Shown one piece after another: positions 25,526 to 34,829 of a stretch of DNA of 64,000 nucleotides. Source of the DNA: Bacillus sp. FJAT-22090 (GTDB lineage Bacteria > Bacillota > Bacilli > Bacillales_A > Planococcaceae); contig NZ_VEBK01000002.1 in the NCBI RefSeq assembly GCF_007676755.1, positions 310,001 through 374,000 of the forward strand. Reading direction: 5' to 3'. The notes under the pieces were generated by a model, which had not been told where the DNA came from, did not search any database, and worked only from the letters and a program-made list of their open reading frames with translations. Position numbers and translations under genes: made by a program. Each line of letters begins with the position of its first letter. Position 1 is the stretch's first letter.

Positions 25526-26979
25526 GTTTTTTCCCCTTTCTTTAAGGAAAAGAAAATACTCGTGCCTTTACCTAACTCACTAGTAACCCAGATTTCCCCG
25601 CCATGTTCTCCAACAATTTTCTTTGCGATTGCTAGTCCTAAACCGCTTCCTCCTGTTTGAGAGTTTCTCGACTGTTCTGCACGATAAAAGCGATCAAAAA
25701 TATGTGGTAAAGCTGAAAGTTCTATCCCTTGTCCATTATCTGTTACTTGTACAACTACATCATATAATTGTTCCTGAACAGTAATAGAAATATACTTTTT
25801 GTCTTTGTTCATATATTTCACGCAATTGCTCATTAAGTTTGCCAAAACCCGTTTTAATTTCTCCCGATCTGCTGTCACGTAGATTGGCTTATTTAAAAGG
25901 TGTACCTCTACATGAATACCTTGCTGAAGTAAATCTAAATAAAGTTCTTCTACGTAGTCTCGCATATACTTGTCTAGTTCGACAGTTTCAAAATGGAAAG
26001 GCTCTTTTTTTAAATCAAGCTTAGAGAACAAGAACAGTTCATCAATTAATGCATCCATATCTTTTGCTTTTGAGTACACAGTCGTTAAATACTTTTCCAT
26101 TTTCTGCGGAGTATTTGCTACACCATCTTTAATCCCCTCTACATATCCAATAATAGAAGTAATAGGTGTCTTTAAATCATGTGAAATATTAGACAGCAGC
26201 TCTTTTCTATTTTCTTCATACTGAATCTGAAGACTGACTGATTCTTTTAATTTAATTCTCATTTCCTCAAATGCCCGATTTAATTGTCCGATTTCATCAT
26301 TCGAACTTGCCTTGATTTCAAAATTCAAATCCCCAGATTTTATTCTTTCTGCGCCTTCTTTAAGAATGGAGATAGGCATAATAATGCTACGTGAAACTAA
26401 ATAGTTCAATATACCAACAATCATAATAAATAAAAATAGTAAAAGTCCCGTTAAAATTGGAAATAACTCTCGAATGATCTCTGCAGATGAACTTGCTTTT
26501 CTTAATACGAAAATACTTCCTTTACTTTTATCTAAAAAATAAAAATCAAACTTCACATACGTAAAAAAGTAGTTGTTTATTTTAATCGTATCGCGCGAAT
26601 TGATATTTGTTTCTTCAAACCCTGGAAGGGATTTAACCAATGCTTGTTTGTCAAGAGCAGGAGAAGCATACTCGACTTTTGAGCCTTTTCTAACAACAAT
26701 CTCGATTTCCTCTTGTTCAATCATCTTGAGCTCTTTTTCATTAAGAAGCTGCGTAGGATTTTTTTTAGCAAGGAGCTTTAAATCGAGAAAAACACTTTCT
26801 TCTACTGTTGTCAAAGGCTTTTGAACATACGTTTTTGTGTAAAGATGTTCGATAGATTTTGCATCACCTGTAATGGCAAAAACAATTAAAAAACCAGCTG
26901 CCAATAATAAAGTGATAGAAAAAAGGAGCACTCCAACATAAGACAATAGAAATCTCATTTTAATTGACATTTTTTTCAC
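25522..26979 (-). CDS. Sensor histidine kinase
   Basis: The 485-residue kinase has two membrane segments (about residues 10-33 and 172-195) around an extracytoplasmic sensor of about 135 residues, a HAMP domain (SRSIIMPISILKEGAERIKS), the dimerisation box LLSNISHDLKTPITSIIGYV with the phosphorylated histidine near residue 269, and an ATPase domain with N (LANLMSNCVKYM), G1 (VTDNGQGIE), F (IFDRFYRAE) and G2 (GGSGLGLAIAKKIV) boxes. It is the first gene of the operon with the response regulator. The stimulus is unknown; no target transporter is adjacent on the same strand. Confidence 0.94.
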   Translation of the reverse strand: MKKMSIKMRFLLSYVGVLLFSITLLLAAGFLIVFAITGDAKSIEHLYTKTYVQKPLTTVEESVFLDLKLLAKKNPTQLLNEKELKMIEQEEIEIVVRKGSKVEYASPALDKQALVKSLPGFEETNINSRDTIKINNYFFTYVKFDFYFLDKSKGSIFVLRKASSSAEIIRELFPILTGLLLFLFIMIVGILNYLVSRSIIMPISILKEGAERIKSGDLNFEIKASSNDEIGQLNRAFEEMRIKLKESVSLQIQYEENRKELLSNISHDLKTPITSIIGYVEGIKDGVANTPQKMEKYLTTVYSKAKDMDALIDELFLFSKLDLKKEPFHFETVELDKYMRDYVEELYLDLLQQGIHVEVHLLNKPIYVTADREKLKRVLANLMSNCVKYMNKDKKYISITVQEQLYDVVVQVTDNGQGIELSALPHIFDRFYRAEQSRNSQTGGSGLGLAIAKKIVGEHGGEIWVTSELGKGTSIFFSLKKGEKT

Positions 26980-27295
26980 TCACTCTGTTTTAAAACTTTA
27001 CCAGATCATTCCCAATTCTTTCATATGGAAGTTATTTTCAACACATTATTAAAATAAAGAAGATCTTTTCCTAAGATATTAAAAGAACTATAGCACACAA
27101 ATATTAAAACTTTCTAAAATAAATATGAAATATTTCTAAACTGCTTATAATAATAATTAATAAAATAATTCTATTTACTCTGCATTTTTTTAAACTTCTT
27201 TAGTACGAATGAAAAATTAGAGAAGAATCAATGTTGATTAATCACTAGGTTGCATCAAATTGAAAACTTGATCGTACCTAGAGATTATTGCCAAT
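26980..27295. other. Intergenic region, AT-rich
   Basis: Leader region of the two-component operon and tail of the 150-residue membrane protein gene. No ORF or structured element is visible to me. Confidence 0.5.
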
Positions 27296-27748
27296 TTATA
27301 AACTATTTAGAACATCCGAGATTTTTTCCATTATTTCCCTGCGGACAATAATATTCCAAATAATAAAAGTGGTGAAGAACAAACAAAAGAATGCCATACA
27401 TAATTTCAAGTTTTTAATCGGTTTATGAGGGTTGTAAAATAAGAAAGTTAAGACCGCTAGAAATATGGAGAGTAGATGTATGTCGAGTTTCCACAAGTAA
27501 TGCGCTTTATTAATTGGTAATAGTAACTGTATCGCTTGAACTGATTTAGCTTGCACATCATTTATTTCTTTTTTTAGAACTCCCCTTTCAATTGTCAAAG
27601 ACATCGTTTCTTCATCTAAGTCATAATGATAACCAGTTAAATTGAAGTCGGTAATCATTGTAAAAATTAAAAGCATACTTACGAAAGAAAAATAAACAAC
27701 TAAGGGTAATGATATTTGATTAAACTTATGAATGACTACCACTCCCAA
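27296..27748 (-). CDS. Membrane protein of unknown function
   Basis: The 150-residue protein has hydrophobic segments near residues 14-33, 87-104 and 112-132, with a hydrophilic loop (about 38-75) containing YHYDLDEETMSLTIERG. The start is uncertain: a TTG at 27748 has only a weak site upstream. It lies between the permease pair and the two-component system and may be monocistronic. Confidence 0.45.
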   Translation of the reverse strand: MGVVVIHKFNQISLPLVVYFSFVSMLLIFTMITDFNLTGYHYDLDEETMSLTIERGVLKKEINDVQAKSVQAIQLLLPINKAHYLWKLDIHLLSIFLAVLTFLFYNPHKPIKNLKLCMAFFCLFFTTFIIWNIIVRREIMEKISDVLNSL

Positions 27749-27895
27749 TCGACATACTTTTCTAAAAATTCTAGTTAATATGTATACGTACTTATCGAAC
27801 AGTAAGTTTCAATAATCAAAAATATATACACGGTACTACTATAATATGCTTTGCGTATGAAATAACTGAAGAATATTTTACAAAATCTACAATAA

Positions 27896-27926
27896 AAACT
27901 GCAGGCAATTATTCCACCTACAGTTT
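27896..27926 (-). terminator. Terminator of the permease operon
   Basis: Arms AAACTGCAGG and CCTACAGTTT overlap the stop codon of the permease gene and are followed on the minus strand by a T-rich tail (TTTTTATT). Confidence 0.65.
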
Positions 27927-28946
27927 CTCTTCTGCTTCACGAAGCATTATCAATTTTTCTTGCATCTGTTGTCTATTCCACTCAATCGTTTTATCTGGTA
28001 CAAATGCGACTTTTTTGCGCTTCGGAATTTTCACTTGGCCACTGACCGCTCTTGTGTAACCCTCAATCATTGCAGCAACAGCTAAAATTACAAGTGCAAA
28101 GCAAATTGCGGGAGCGAGTGGAAGCCAAGGAACCCCTTGTAAATAACGAAAAGATGATCCGAAGAGTCCTGCCCATTCATAGGCAATCGATTTCGGCGGA
28201 TCTCCAAACATGGGATCATAGCTGACTTTCGTTCCCCCGATAAATAATTGAAGCAATCCTAAATGAGTGAATACCACTAATGATTCCACCACTTGCTGGC
28301 CATATAAAACAAATAATTTCTCTCTCATCATTGGGAACAGATGTCGAATAATAATTCTACGTCTGCTAGCACCAAGCGTTTTGGACGCTAGGACGTACTC
28401 TTGGTGATACAGTAAATTCGCTTCATTTCCTATTAAAGAAGCAACAATTGGCACTGTAATAATCGCCATTAATACTATTTGAATCACAATACGTTCCCAT
28501 ACAGTTGTAGTGAAACCTTCCATCGGCTGCCATAAAATGGGGTACAACATAAGAAAGGAAAAGATAGTCATAGGTACGTAATGAAGTGGATCAATAAAAC
28601 TATTGATCAGTGAACGCTTCTTTTTCCAGTATACCCCTATTGCAAATCCAAGGGGGACTGCAACAAGCATACGAACAGCAGCCACGCCCATCGCAGCGAT
28701 AATCGTGTATTTTGCACCTAGCATGATTTTCGCGAGCATATCATAGCCATACTGGTCTGTTCCAAGTGGATGCATCCAACTTGGTGAAAGTGGAGCAGCT
28801 TCTACTAATCTTCCATTTTCGTAGACAAAAAATGTCTGTTTCGGATCTGGTCCAAAAATCCATTCAAACACAAAACTTCCTACTAAGAAGAAGGCAATTA
28901 CGATAAATCCAAAAACAAAATAAGGCTGTTTCCAAACGGCTTTCAC
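27918..28946 (-). CDS. ABC transporter permease, OppC/DppC-like
   Basis: The 342-residue permease has about six membrane helices and the DppC-type extracytoplasmic sequence PLSPSWMHPLGTDQYGYDML before the transport core. The EAA-like cytoplasmic loop is EYVLASKTLGASRRRIIIRHLFPM, which contacts the ATPase in Opp-type importers. GTG 28946 with GGAGGTG seven bases upstream overlaps the stop codon of the partner permease by one base, so translation is coupled. No ATPase or binding-protein gene lies in the window, so the partners must be elsewhere or the pair is a remnant. Confidence 0.85.
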   Translation of the reverse strand: MKAVWKQPYFVFGFIVIAFFLVGSFVFEWIFGPDPKQTFFVYENGRLVEAAPLSPSWMHPLGTDQYGYDMLAKIMLGAKYTIIAAMGVAAVRMLVAVPLGFAIGVYWKKKRSLINSFIDPLHYVPMTIFSFLMLYPILWQPMEGFTTTVWERIVIQIVLMAIITVPIVASLIGNEANLLYHQEYVLASKTLGASRRRIIIRHLFPMMREKLFVLYGQQVVESLVVFTHLGLLQLFIGGTKVSYDPMFGDPPKSIAYEWAGLFGSSFRYLQGVPWLPLAPAICFALVILAVAAMIEGYTRAVSGQVKIPKRKKVAFVPDKTIEWNRQQMQEKLIMLREAEEKL

Positions 28947-29785
28947 TAGAATGCACCTCCTCGATTCAAGCGTCGTAAGAAGTACCACTCCCCAATGCTA
29001 TACATCAAGAAAACAGGAAAGAAAAAACTACAAATAGCTATTAAAAATAAGTCTCCCGATAAGTTTTCGCTTAAGTGAAACATAATACCAGGCATATTGA
29101 ACATTCGTTCTAAGATGAATAAGTTCGAGAGCATGAACCACATCGTCTTTTTTGATTGAAAAAAGATGCTTATAATTGCATTTCTAAAAATATGTACTAG
29201 TAAAATAATTAATTTCTTAAAACCAAGAGATTTTGCAAGCTCTACATACATTTTTCGTTCTTCAGCTTCAAAAGTCAACATGCTTAAACGATAGAGTTGA
29301 ACCATCGGCAAGATCATCAAACAAAAAACAGGTAGCATATAAATCTTTTCTCCACCGGTTACTGCAATTTTTGACACGAAAATGCCGGTATTTTTATGGA
29401 TGATAATAACCGTCAGCTGGACAAGTAAAATGACTAAAATATCGGGTAATGATTCCAGAAAGAAAAAGATCGTTTTAATTCGCTGCCTTGTACGTTCTTT
29501 AAAGAGCATCGTAATAATTGTAAAAAAAAGTGCTAAAACAATAGCAATGATTAGCGCAAGGAATAATATCTCTAAAGAATAGCTTATATACTCCCCAATA
29601 TGCTGACCATTATACTGTTCAAAAAAATCTGTAAGTGGAAAGAAAACTAACAAATGCTCTCCATATTCTTGCCACCAAAACTCCCCTTGTTGCAAACCAG
29701 TGATCAATATTGGTAGTCCACTTATAAGCAAAATACCAATAAAGGCTACAACCAATTGAAGCACCCATTTTGAAAATCCTTTCAC
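28946..29785 (-). CDS. ABC transporter permease, OppB/DppB-like
   Basis: The 279-residue permease is the OppB-type partner of the gene just downstream. It has about six membrane helices and the EAA-like loop YVELAKSLGFKKLIILLVHIFR near residue 176. It is shorter than typical OppB (about 310) because the large N-terminal extracytoplasmic loop is reduced. GTG start with GGGGG seven bases before it. The substrate is unknown; peptide or nickel uptake are family possibilities. Confidence 0.8.
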   Translation of the reverse strand: MKGFSKWVLQLVVAFIGILLISGLPILITGLQQGEFWWQEYGEHLLVFFPLTDFFEQYNGQHIGEYISYSLEILFLALIIAIVLALFFTIITMLFKERTRQRIKTIFFFLESLPDILVILLVQLTVIIIHKNTGIFVSKIAVTGGEKIYMLPVFCLMILPMVQLYRLSMLTFEAEERKMYVELAKSLGFKKLIILLVHIFRNAIISIFFQSKKTMWFMLSNLFILERMFNMPGIMFHLSENLSGDLFLIAICSFFFPVFLMYSIGEWYFLRRLNRGGAF

Positions 29786-29937
29786 AAATAATCCCCCTGC
29801 TGTCTGAAAATCATGATAGAATTATCATAACATAGTGAAAAGGAATGAAAAGAGAAATTTTGGATATTTCTATCAAAGGTCATGTGAACGATAGAAGCAT
29901 TTACAATAGATTACATCCTGCTTATTTATTTACAAGG

Positions 29938-29965
29938 AAATCTAAGGGGTTTAATCCTTAGATTT
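29938..29965. terminator. Hairpin at the end of the methyltransferase gene
   Basis: Arms AAATCTAAGG and CCTTAGATTT overlap the gene's stop codon. A T tract is lacking on the minus strand. Confidence 0.45.
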
Positions 29966-30704
29966 CTCCGACATATATGATTGTTTCATTCGGAACATTA
30001 AGCATACCGTCAATAGCATACCGATCAAACAAATTATTCAGCTCTGTTAGATAGAGCTCATATTCCTCGTCGTTCTCATTTAGTGAATAGGACGCAGATA
30101 GATTTCTATCTATAAACTTTGATTTATCGAATGGTAAATTATTTGGAAAGTGGAATACATCAAAGTGGTTGTATAACTTCTGAATGCTTTCATCCATATA
30201 TCCAATTCCACCACTAAAGCCATTGAATTCCGGACAAAACCTTTGGAAGATTTGTTCATTCTCTTTTACTAAAGGGCTTTCCATTAAACGAGAATTCCAT
30301 ATCAACATAACCTTTCCTTTATCTTTAATAATACGCGAGCACTCCAACTTAAATTTCTCCGTATCAAACCAGTGGAATGCTTGTGCAACTGTGATAAAGT
30401 CGACACTCTTTTCAGAGAGCATTGTATTTTCGGCTGTGCCATTCACAGCTTGAAAGTTTGAGAATAGAGCCAAATTCTTTTCAGATTCCCTACGCATATC
30501 TTTATTTGGTTCTACTCCGTACACAGTGCATTCATTTTCAAGTAGAATTTTCGAAAAGATTCCTGTGCCTGAACCAATATCTGCAACAACTGCATCTTTT
30601 CCTAAACCAATTTCCGATAGAAGACTGACTAATTCACTTGCATATCCTGGTCTCGCTTTTGCATAAATACTAGCTTTATCATTAAATTTCTGCGTATTGT
30701 CCAT
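29958..30704 (-). CDS. Class I SAM-dependent methyltransferase
   Basis: The 248-residue protein has motif I VVADIGSGTGIFSKILL near residue 38, the acidic YGVEPNKDMRRESE, and VDFITVAQAFHWFD near residue 101, the AFHWF block of the Methyltransf_11 family that also appears in the gene at 1.5 kb (about the same architecture, but not close in sequence). Substrate unknown. GGAGGAG precedes the ATG. It is a single gene. Confidence 0.85.
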   Translation of the reverse strand: MDNTQKFNDKASIYAKARPGYASELVSLLSEIGLGKDAVVADIGSGTGIFSKILLENECTVYGVEPNKDMRRESEKNLALFSNFQAVNGTAENTMLSEKSVDFITVAQAFHWFDTEKFKLECSRIIKDKGKVMLIWNSRLMESPLVKENEQIFQRFCPEFNGFSGGIGYMDESIQKLYNHFDVFHFPNNLPFDKSKFIDRNLSASYSLNENDEEYELYLTELNNLFDRYAIDGMLNVPNETIIYVGEI

Positions 30705-30856
30705 CTAATTTTCTCCTCCTATAAAATTTCTAATTGATAAGACTTCTTAAAACTCTAATTGTTACAAAAGACAAAAGTTTTTTCTTTCTCAAAGTAGTCC
30801 CCATTTTCTAGCTTTATAAGATCTTTATGTAAATATATACGATTATAATAACAAAT

Positions 30857-30884
30857 AAAAAGACAGACTAGTTTCAGTCTGCCT
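30857..30884 (-). terminator. Terminator of the rib operon
   Basis: Arms AGACAGACT and AGTCTGCCT with a six-base loop, followed on the minus strand by TTTTATT. It lies about 20 bases after the ribH stop codon. Confidence 0.75.
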
Positions 30885-30902
30885 AATCATTCTTGTTTCA
30901 CT

Positions 30903-31367
30903 TTAAAACAAGCGATTCAAATTAGCCATTTCAATTGCAGATACTGCCGCATCATAACCTTTGTTTCCTGATTTCGTACCTGCACGCTCTATTGCTTGTT
31001 CAATTGACTCTGTTGTGACAATACCGAACATGACCGGAACTCCCGTTGTTAGACCAACGCTAGCAATCCCTTTGGCGGTTTCGTTACATACATAGTCGTA
31101 GTGAGTTGTTGAGCCACGAATGACAGTTCCTAAACCAATAATCGCATCATATTTTTTGGTTTCTGCCATTTTTTTCGCAATAAACGGCACTTCAAATGCT
31201 CCAGGCACCCATGCAATGTCCACATTTTCTTCCGCTACCCCGTGACGTTTTAAACCATCCAATGCACCGTCTAATAATTTACCATTTATAAACTCATTAA
31301 ACCTCCCTACTACTACTCCAATTTTTAAATCCGTTCCGATAAGTTGTGCTTCAAATACTTTTCCCAT
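30903..31367 (-). CDS. ribH: 6,7-dimethyl-8-ribityllumazine synthase
   Basis: The 154-residue protein condenses 5-amino-6-ribitylaminouracil with 3,4-dihydroxy-2-butanone 4-phosphate, the step before riboflavin synthase. Features: [20 protein letters not shown] near residue 19, the substrate loop [14 protein letters not shown] near residue 55, [10 protein letters not shown] with the active-site histidine near residue 90, and [25 protein letters not shown]. Length is normal. It is the last gene of the ribE-ribB-ribH operon, 28 bases after ribB. GAGGAG precedes the ATG. Confidence 0.96.
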   Translation of the reverse strand: MGKVFEAQLIGTDLKIGVVVGRFNEFINGKLLDGALDGLKRHGVAEENVDIAWVPGAFEVPFIAKKMAETKKYDAIIGLGTVIRGSTTHYDYVCNETAKGIASVGLTTGVPVMFGIVTTESIEQAIERAGTKSGNKGYDAAVSAIEMANLNRLF

Positions 31368-31395
31368 TTATATCTCTCCTCATTAATAGTTTTTA

Positions 31396-32022
31396 TTAAA
31401 TAGTTGTCTTACTAAGTTGTTCTTGTTTCTGACGGTATTTCACTAATGCTTCAATCGTCACAAACTTTAGATTATGAGTCTCAGCAATATTATGTAATTC
31501 TGGAACTCTTGCCATTGAACCATCTTTGCTCATAATCTCACAAATGACTCCAGCTGGTTGAGCACCACAAAGCTTTGCGAAATCCACTGCCGCTTCAGTA
31601 TGACCTGGTCTTTCCAATACTCCTTTTCCCTTTGCTATGAGTGGAAACACATGTCCTGGACGACGAAAGTCAGAACTAACTGATTCTTCATTTAGTAGCT
31701 GTAAAATCGTTTCTGAACGCTCAAATGCACTGATTCCTGTTTCAGTCGATTTATAATCGATACTAATCGTAAAAGCCGTTTGATGATTATCCGTATTATG
31801 TTGAACCATGGGTTGTAGATCAAGACAATCAGCCAACTTTTGTGTTATTGGCGTGCAAATCAATCCTCGGCCATATGTGGCCATGAAGTTTATATTTTCA
31901 GGTGTTGCATAATCTGCAAGTACTAAAAAATCTCCTTCATTTTCACGATTTTCATCATCGACTACGATAATGATTTCTCCTGTTTTCAATGCATCTATTG
32001 CTTCTTCAATCGAATGAAACAT
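31396..32022 (-). CDS. ribB: 3,4-dihydroxy-2-butanone 4-phosphate synthase (monofunctional)
   Basis: The 208-residue protein makes the four-carbon unit for lumazine synthesis from ribulose 5-phosphate. Key sequences are [16 protein letters not shown] near residue 24 (acidic metal-binding cluster), [36 protein letters not shown] and [15 protein letters not shown]. subtilis RibA is a fusion with GTP cyclohydrolase II; here the protein stops after the DHBP domain, so it corresponds to RibB. I chose ATG 32022 (MFHSIEEA, as in homologues) over ATG 32028. The C-terminal segment [15 protein letters not shown] is the remaining linker. Confidence 0.95.
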   Translation of the reverse strand: MFHSIEEAIDALKTGEIIIVVDDENRENEGDFLVLADYATPENINFMATYGRGLICTPITQKLADCLDLQPMVQHNTDNHQTAFTISIDYKSTETGISAFERSETILQLLNEESVSSDFRRPGHVFPLIAKGKGVLERPGHTEAAVDFAKLCGAQPAGVICEIMSKDGSMARVPELHNIAETHNLKFVTIEALVKYRQKQEQLSKTTI

Positions 32023-32056
32023 GTACATTACACCGCCTTTTCTATTATTTTTTCAC

Positions 32057-32695
32057 TTAAAATCCATTCTTTTTTAAGAAATCCAACGTAATCGGAGCAT
32101 TTTCTTTCTTACGCTCCAACTGATTGATTACATATTTTCCAAGCAAATCGTTCTCGATATTCACTATATCCTGCTCTTTTTTAATACCTAAGATGGTATC
32201 ACTGAATGTAAGCGGAATTAGAGAAACCGTTAGCTGCTTTGACGTGATATCGAAAATAGTTAAACTAATGCCATCGATAGCAACTGATCCTTTTAGCATA
32301 CAGTATTTACTTAGTTCTTCACTGATACCAATATCAACATATACTGCATTTTCTACTTTTCTTTTCCTTAAAATTGTCCCAGTTCCGTCTACATGTCCGG
32401 AAACAAAATGGCCTCCAAACCGACCGTTTGCCGGCATTGCACGTTCCAAGTTAACGTAATTCCCTATTTGCAAAGCTTGAATGTTAGTCGACTTAATGGT
32501 TTCTGGCATAACATCTACAGTAAAATGATTATTCGAAAACGAAATAACCGTTAAACATACGCCGTTTACTGCTATACTGTCCCCTAAATGAATGTCTTCG
32601 ACAATTTTGGGGGATTCCAATGTTAACTGCATACTTCTTGAGCCGCTGTTTATCGATTTTACTTTACCCAAGTCTTCCACAATACCTGTGAACAT
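32057..32695 (-). CDS. ribE: Riboflavin synthase
   Basis: The 212-residue enzyme dismutates two lumazines to riboflavin. It has the diagnostic start MFTGIVEDLGKVKSI and two lumazine-binding repeats: FTGIVEDLG ... GDSIAVNGVCLTVISF (first) and FGGHFVSGHVDGTGTILRK ... KGSVAIDGISLTIFDI (second). ATG 32695 is chosen because homologues begin there; a longer frame upstream has no support. It is the first gene after the riboswitches, so FMN controls it and the two genes after it. Name ribE follows the alpha-subunit usage; some annotations use ribC. Confidence 0.95.
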   Translation of the reverse strand: MFTGIVEDLGKVKSINSGSRSMQLTLESPKIVEDIHLGDSIAVNGVCLTVISFSNNHFTVDVMPETIKSTNIQALQIGNYVNLERAMPANGRFGGHFVSGHVDGTGTILRKRKVENAVYVDIGISEELSKYCMLKGSVAIDGISLTIFDITSKQLTVSLIPLTFSDTILGIKKEQDIVNIENDLLGKYVINQLERKKENAPITLDFLKKNGF

Positions 32696-32741
32696 TATTA
32701 CACCTCTCTTCAAATATGGAGTATTGAACGGTTTTACTAAC

Positions 32742-32771
32742 AAAAAAAACCCATAGAACAATCTCTACGGG
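32742..32771 (-). terminator. Riboswitch terminator, proximal unit
   Basis: Arms CCCGTAGA / TCTATGGG with a six-base loop and eight T residues on the minus strand, between the proximal FMN aptamer and ribE. It is the expression platform that should stop transcription when FMN is bound. Confidence 0.8.
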
Positions 32772-32856
32772 GACTTAGGAAATTCATGTTATAACCATCA
32801 GCAAATAAACCTAGGGGAAATATAATATTCCCTATAGGTAAATAAACCTACTCGCA

Positions 32857-32981
32857 CATCCTTCTCCCATCCAGACTATACTGTCGGCTTTGGAGTTGCA
32901 CCAAATCCTGCCTTAAAAAGGCTCACGGGCTTAGAATTTCTTCATCACCGTCGATTGGGAATTTCACCCGACCCCGAAGGA
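32857..32981 (-). promoter_or_regulatory. FMN riboswitch (RFN element), proximal copy
   Basis: On the minus strand it contains the RFN blocks: TCCTTCGGGGTCGGGTGAAA, GATGAAGAAATTCTAAGCCC, GGATTTGGTGCAACTCCAAA and CCGACAGTATAGTCTGGATG. It matches the distal copy at all but one of 125 positions (C here, T there, in the variable base of the GGTGxAACTCC loop). It senses FMN and controls ribE-ribB-ribH. Confidence 0.95.
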
Positions 32982-33018
32982 TAGCAATTATGAAATTTAA
33001 ATAGGTTTTATTGCAACA

Positions 33019-33048
33019 ATAAAACCCCATAGATTTGTCTCTAAGGGG
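33019..33048 (-). terminator. Riboswitch terminator, distal unit
   Basis: Arms CCCCTTAGA and TCTATGGGG (one mismatch) with a six-base loop, then TTTTATT. It lies between the two aptamers, so each aptamer has its own terminator. Confidence 0.75.
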
Positions 33049-33131
33049 TCGTTAGGAAAGTTAAATTATAAGCATCGACAAATAAACCCGCTGGAGGTTG
33101 TTTTTCTCCATAAGGAAATAAGCCTTACTAT

Positions 33132-33256
33132 CATCCTTCTCCCATCCAGACTATACTGTCGGCTTTGGAGTTACACCAAATCCTGCCTTAAAAAGGCTCA
33201 CGGGCTTAGAATTTCTTCATCACCGTCGATTGGGAATTTCACCCGACCCCGAAGGA
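33132..33256 (-). promoter_or_regulatory. FMN riboswitch (RFN element), distal copy
   Basis: Same 125-base aptamer as the proximal copy except one position (33173 versus 32898). A TATACT-like -10 box lies upstream at about 33276-33281 on the minus strand, so transcription probably begins here and passes both switches. Confidence 0.95.
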
Positions 33257-33318
33257 TTATTCTTCTATAAAATACAGTATAACACTAGGAGTATTAAAAT
33301 TCATGTAAAAGCGTCGAT

Positions 33319-34743
33319 TTAAGTGAAACTTATATAATTTAATAAAATTCCTAATCCTTCTTCTAATTGCTTGTACGGTTCATACGCATACGAAAGCCTG
33401 ATATGATGTAAATCGTTCGGATCGTATATGTAGCCAGGGTTGATGAGTACATTTTGCTTTATGAGGTTTAAAAATAATGCTTTATTCACAAGTGGTTCAT
33501 TGAAACGAAGCCAAATATAAAAACCACCCTTTGAAGTTTCCCATGTGGCTACTTGACTAAAATCTTTTTTTAGAATTGCCTCTACGAACATGGCACGCTT
33601 TTTTAACTGTTGTCGCAATTCTACAATATGCTGTTCATACAATCCTTTAGACATCCAGTATGCTACAATTTCTTGTGAGAAAGCACTCGACCCATAATCG
33701 GTTTGCATTTTAATGTCCGCTAGTCTATTTATGACTGGTTCAGGTCCTACCACCCAGCCAATCCTTAGACCAGGGCTCAGTGTTTTCGAGACACTTCCCA
33801 AATACAAAACTTGCCCAGCTTGATCCATGGATTTCATGGTGGGTAGTGAATCTTCAAACAAAGTTTCGTGATAAACGTCATCTTCTACAATTGGTATTTG
33901 TAATTCTGTACATACTTGCAGTAATTCTTTACGTTCAGCTATTGTCATATTGCTCCCAGTAGGATTATGAAGAGTCGGTATAGTATAAAAAAGCGATTGT
34001 TTTTTTCTTTTCGCTGTTTTCAATGTTTCCGATAACTGCTTGTTTCGCTGAACGGAAACCATTTGCATACCGGCAGATTGAAACGGATGAACCAAATTTA
34101 AGTAAGATGGATGCTCTTGAAAAATAATCGATTGCTGTTCTAGTAAACCAACGGATATCAATTGTAAAGCTTGTAATGCCCCTGAAACGAGCAGAATATT
34201 TTCAGGAGAAGTATGTATCCCTCGTTTTTTTAAATATCCACTTAGAATTTCACGTAGTTTTTTACTCCCTTTTGGTTCGGAATAACCAATATCTCGAGCA
34301 TTTAGTGAAATAGAGTGAAGCGAATGCTCTAACAATTTAGTAGGTAGTAAATCTGGTGAAAGCTCCCCAGTACCTAGTCTAATTATGGTTGTATCTTGTT
34401 CATATTCATTAATTAGCTGGATTGTATGGTAATTGGGTTTATGGATACTAGCCTGAATATGATTATGCCAATTTGGCTGTGATTTATTCAAAAGAACATT
34501 CCATGAATTATTCGATACAAAAGTACCAGCACCTTTTTTCGTTTCAAGCAGTCCGTCTGCTTTTAATTCATCGAGAACATCTACTAACGTACTTCGATTG
34601 ACCCCTAACAGCTCAGCCAGTTTGCGTTGTGGCGGAAGTTTTGTTCCAACCGTCCATTCACCACGACTTATAAGCATCGTTATCCATTCAACGATTTGAA
34701 TATGAAGAGATAAATGTGAATGACGATCAGGTTTCCATTGCAA
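33319..34743 (-). CDS. MocR-type regulator (GntR HTH plus aminotransferase-like domain)
   Basis: The 474-residue protein has an N-terminal GntR winged helix (LPPQRKLAELLGVNRSTLVDVLDELKADGLL near residue 41, GAGTFV) and a C-terminal type-I aminotransferase fold with YSEPKGSKKLREILSGYLKKRG, an IPTLHNPTGSNM segment, EDDVYHETLFED and SVSKTLSPGLRIGWVVGP, which holds the PLP-binding lysine. It should bind PLP and DNA. It is divergent from a LysE-family exporter gene 172 bases away, a common arrangement for MocR regulators and their target transporters. TTG 34743 follows AAGGAGGGG. Confidence 0.93.
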   Translation of the reverse strand: MQWKPDRHSHLSLHIQIVEWITMLISRGEWTVGTKLPPQRKLAELLGVNRSTLVDVLDELKADGLLETKKGAGTFVSNNSWNVLLNKSQPNWHNHIQASIHKPNYHTIQLINEYEQDTTIIRLGTGELSPDLLPTKLLEHSLHSISLNARDIGYSEPKGSKKLREILSGYLKKRGIHTSPENILLVSGALQALQLISVGLLEQQSIIFQEHPSYLNLVHPFQSAGMQMVSVQRNKQLSETLKTAKRKKQSLFYTIPTLHNPTGSNMTIAERKELLQVCTELQIPIVEDDVYHETLFEDSLPTMKSMDQAGQVLYLGSVSKTLSPGLRIGWVVGPEPVINRLADIKMQTDYGSSAFSQEIVAYWMSKGLYEQHIVELRQQLKKRAMFVEAILKKDFSQVATWETSKGGFYIWLRFNEPLVNKALFLNLIKQNVLINPGYIYDPNDLHHIRLSYAYEPYKQLEEGLGILLNYISFT

Positions 34744-34829
34744 GATAGACCCCTCCTTAAATATTCTTTAGAAGTATTTTTCCTATATCTCTGACATTCC
34801 TTAAGGGCTTTAGCTTTTAAACGATATAT

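Noticed and set aside
31396-32022. Bifunctional RibBA
   Set aside because: The protein ends after the DHBP synthase domain; the GTP cyclohydrolase II cysteine-rich site is absent.
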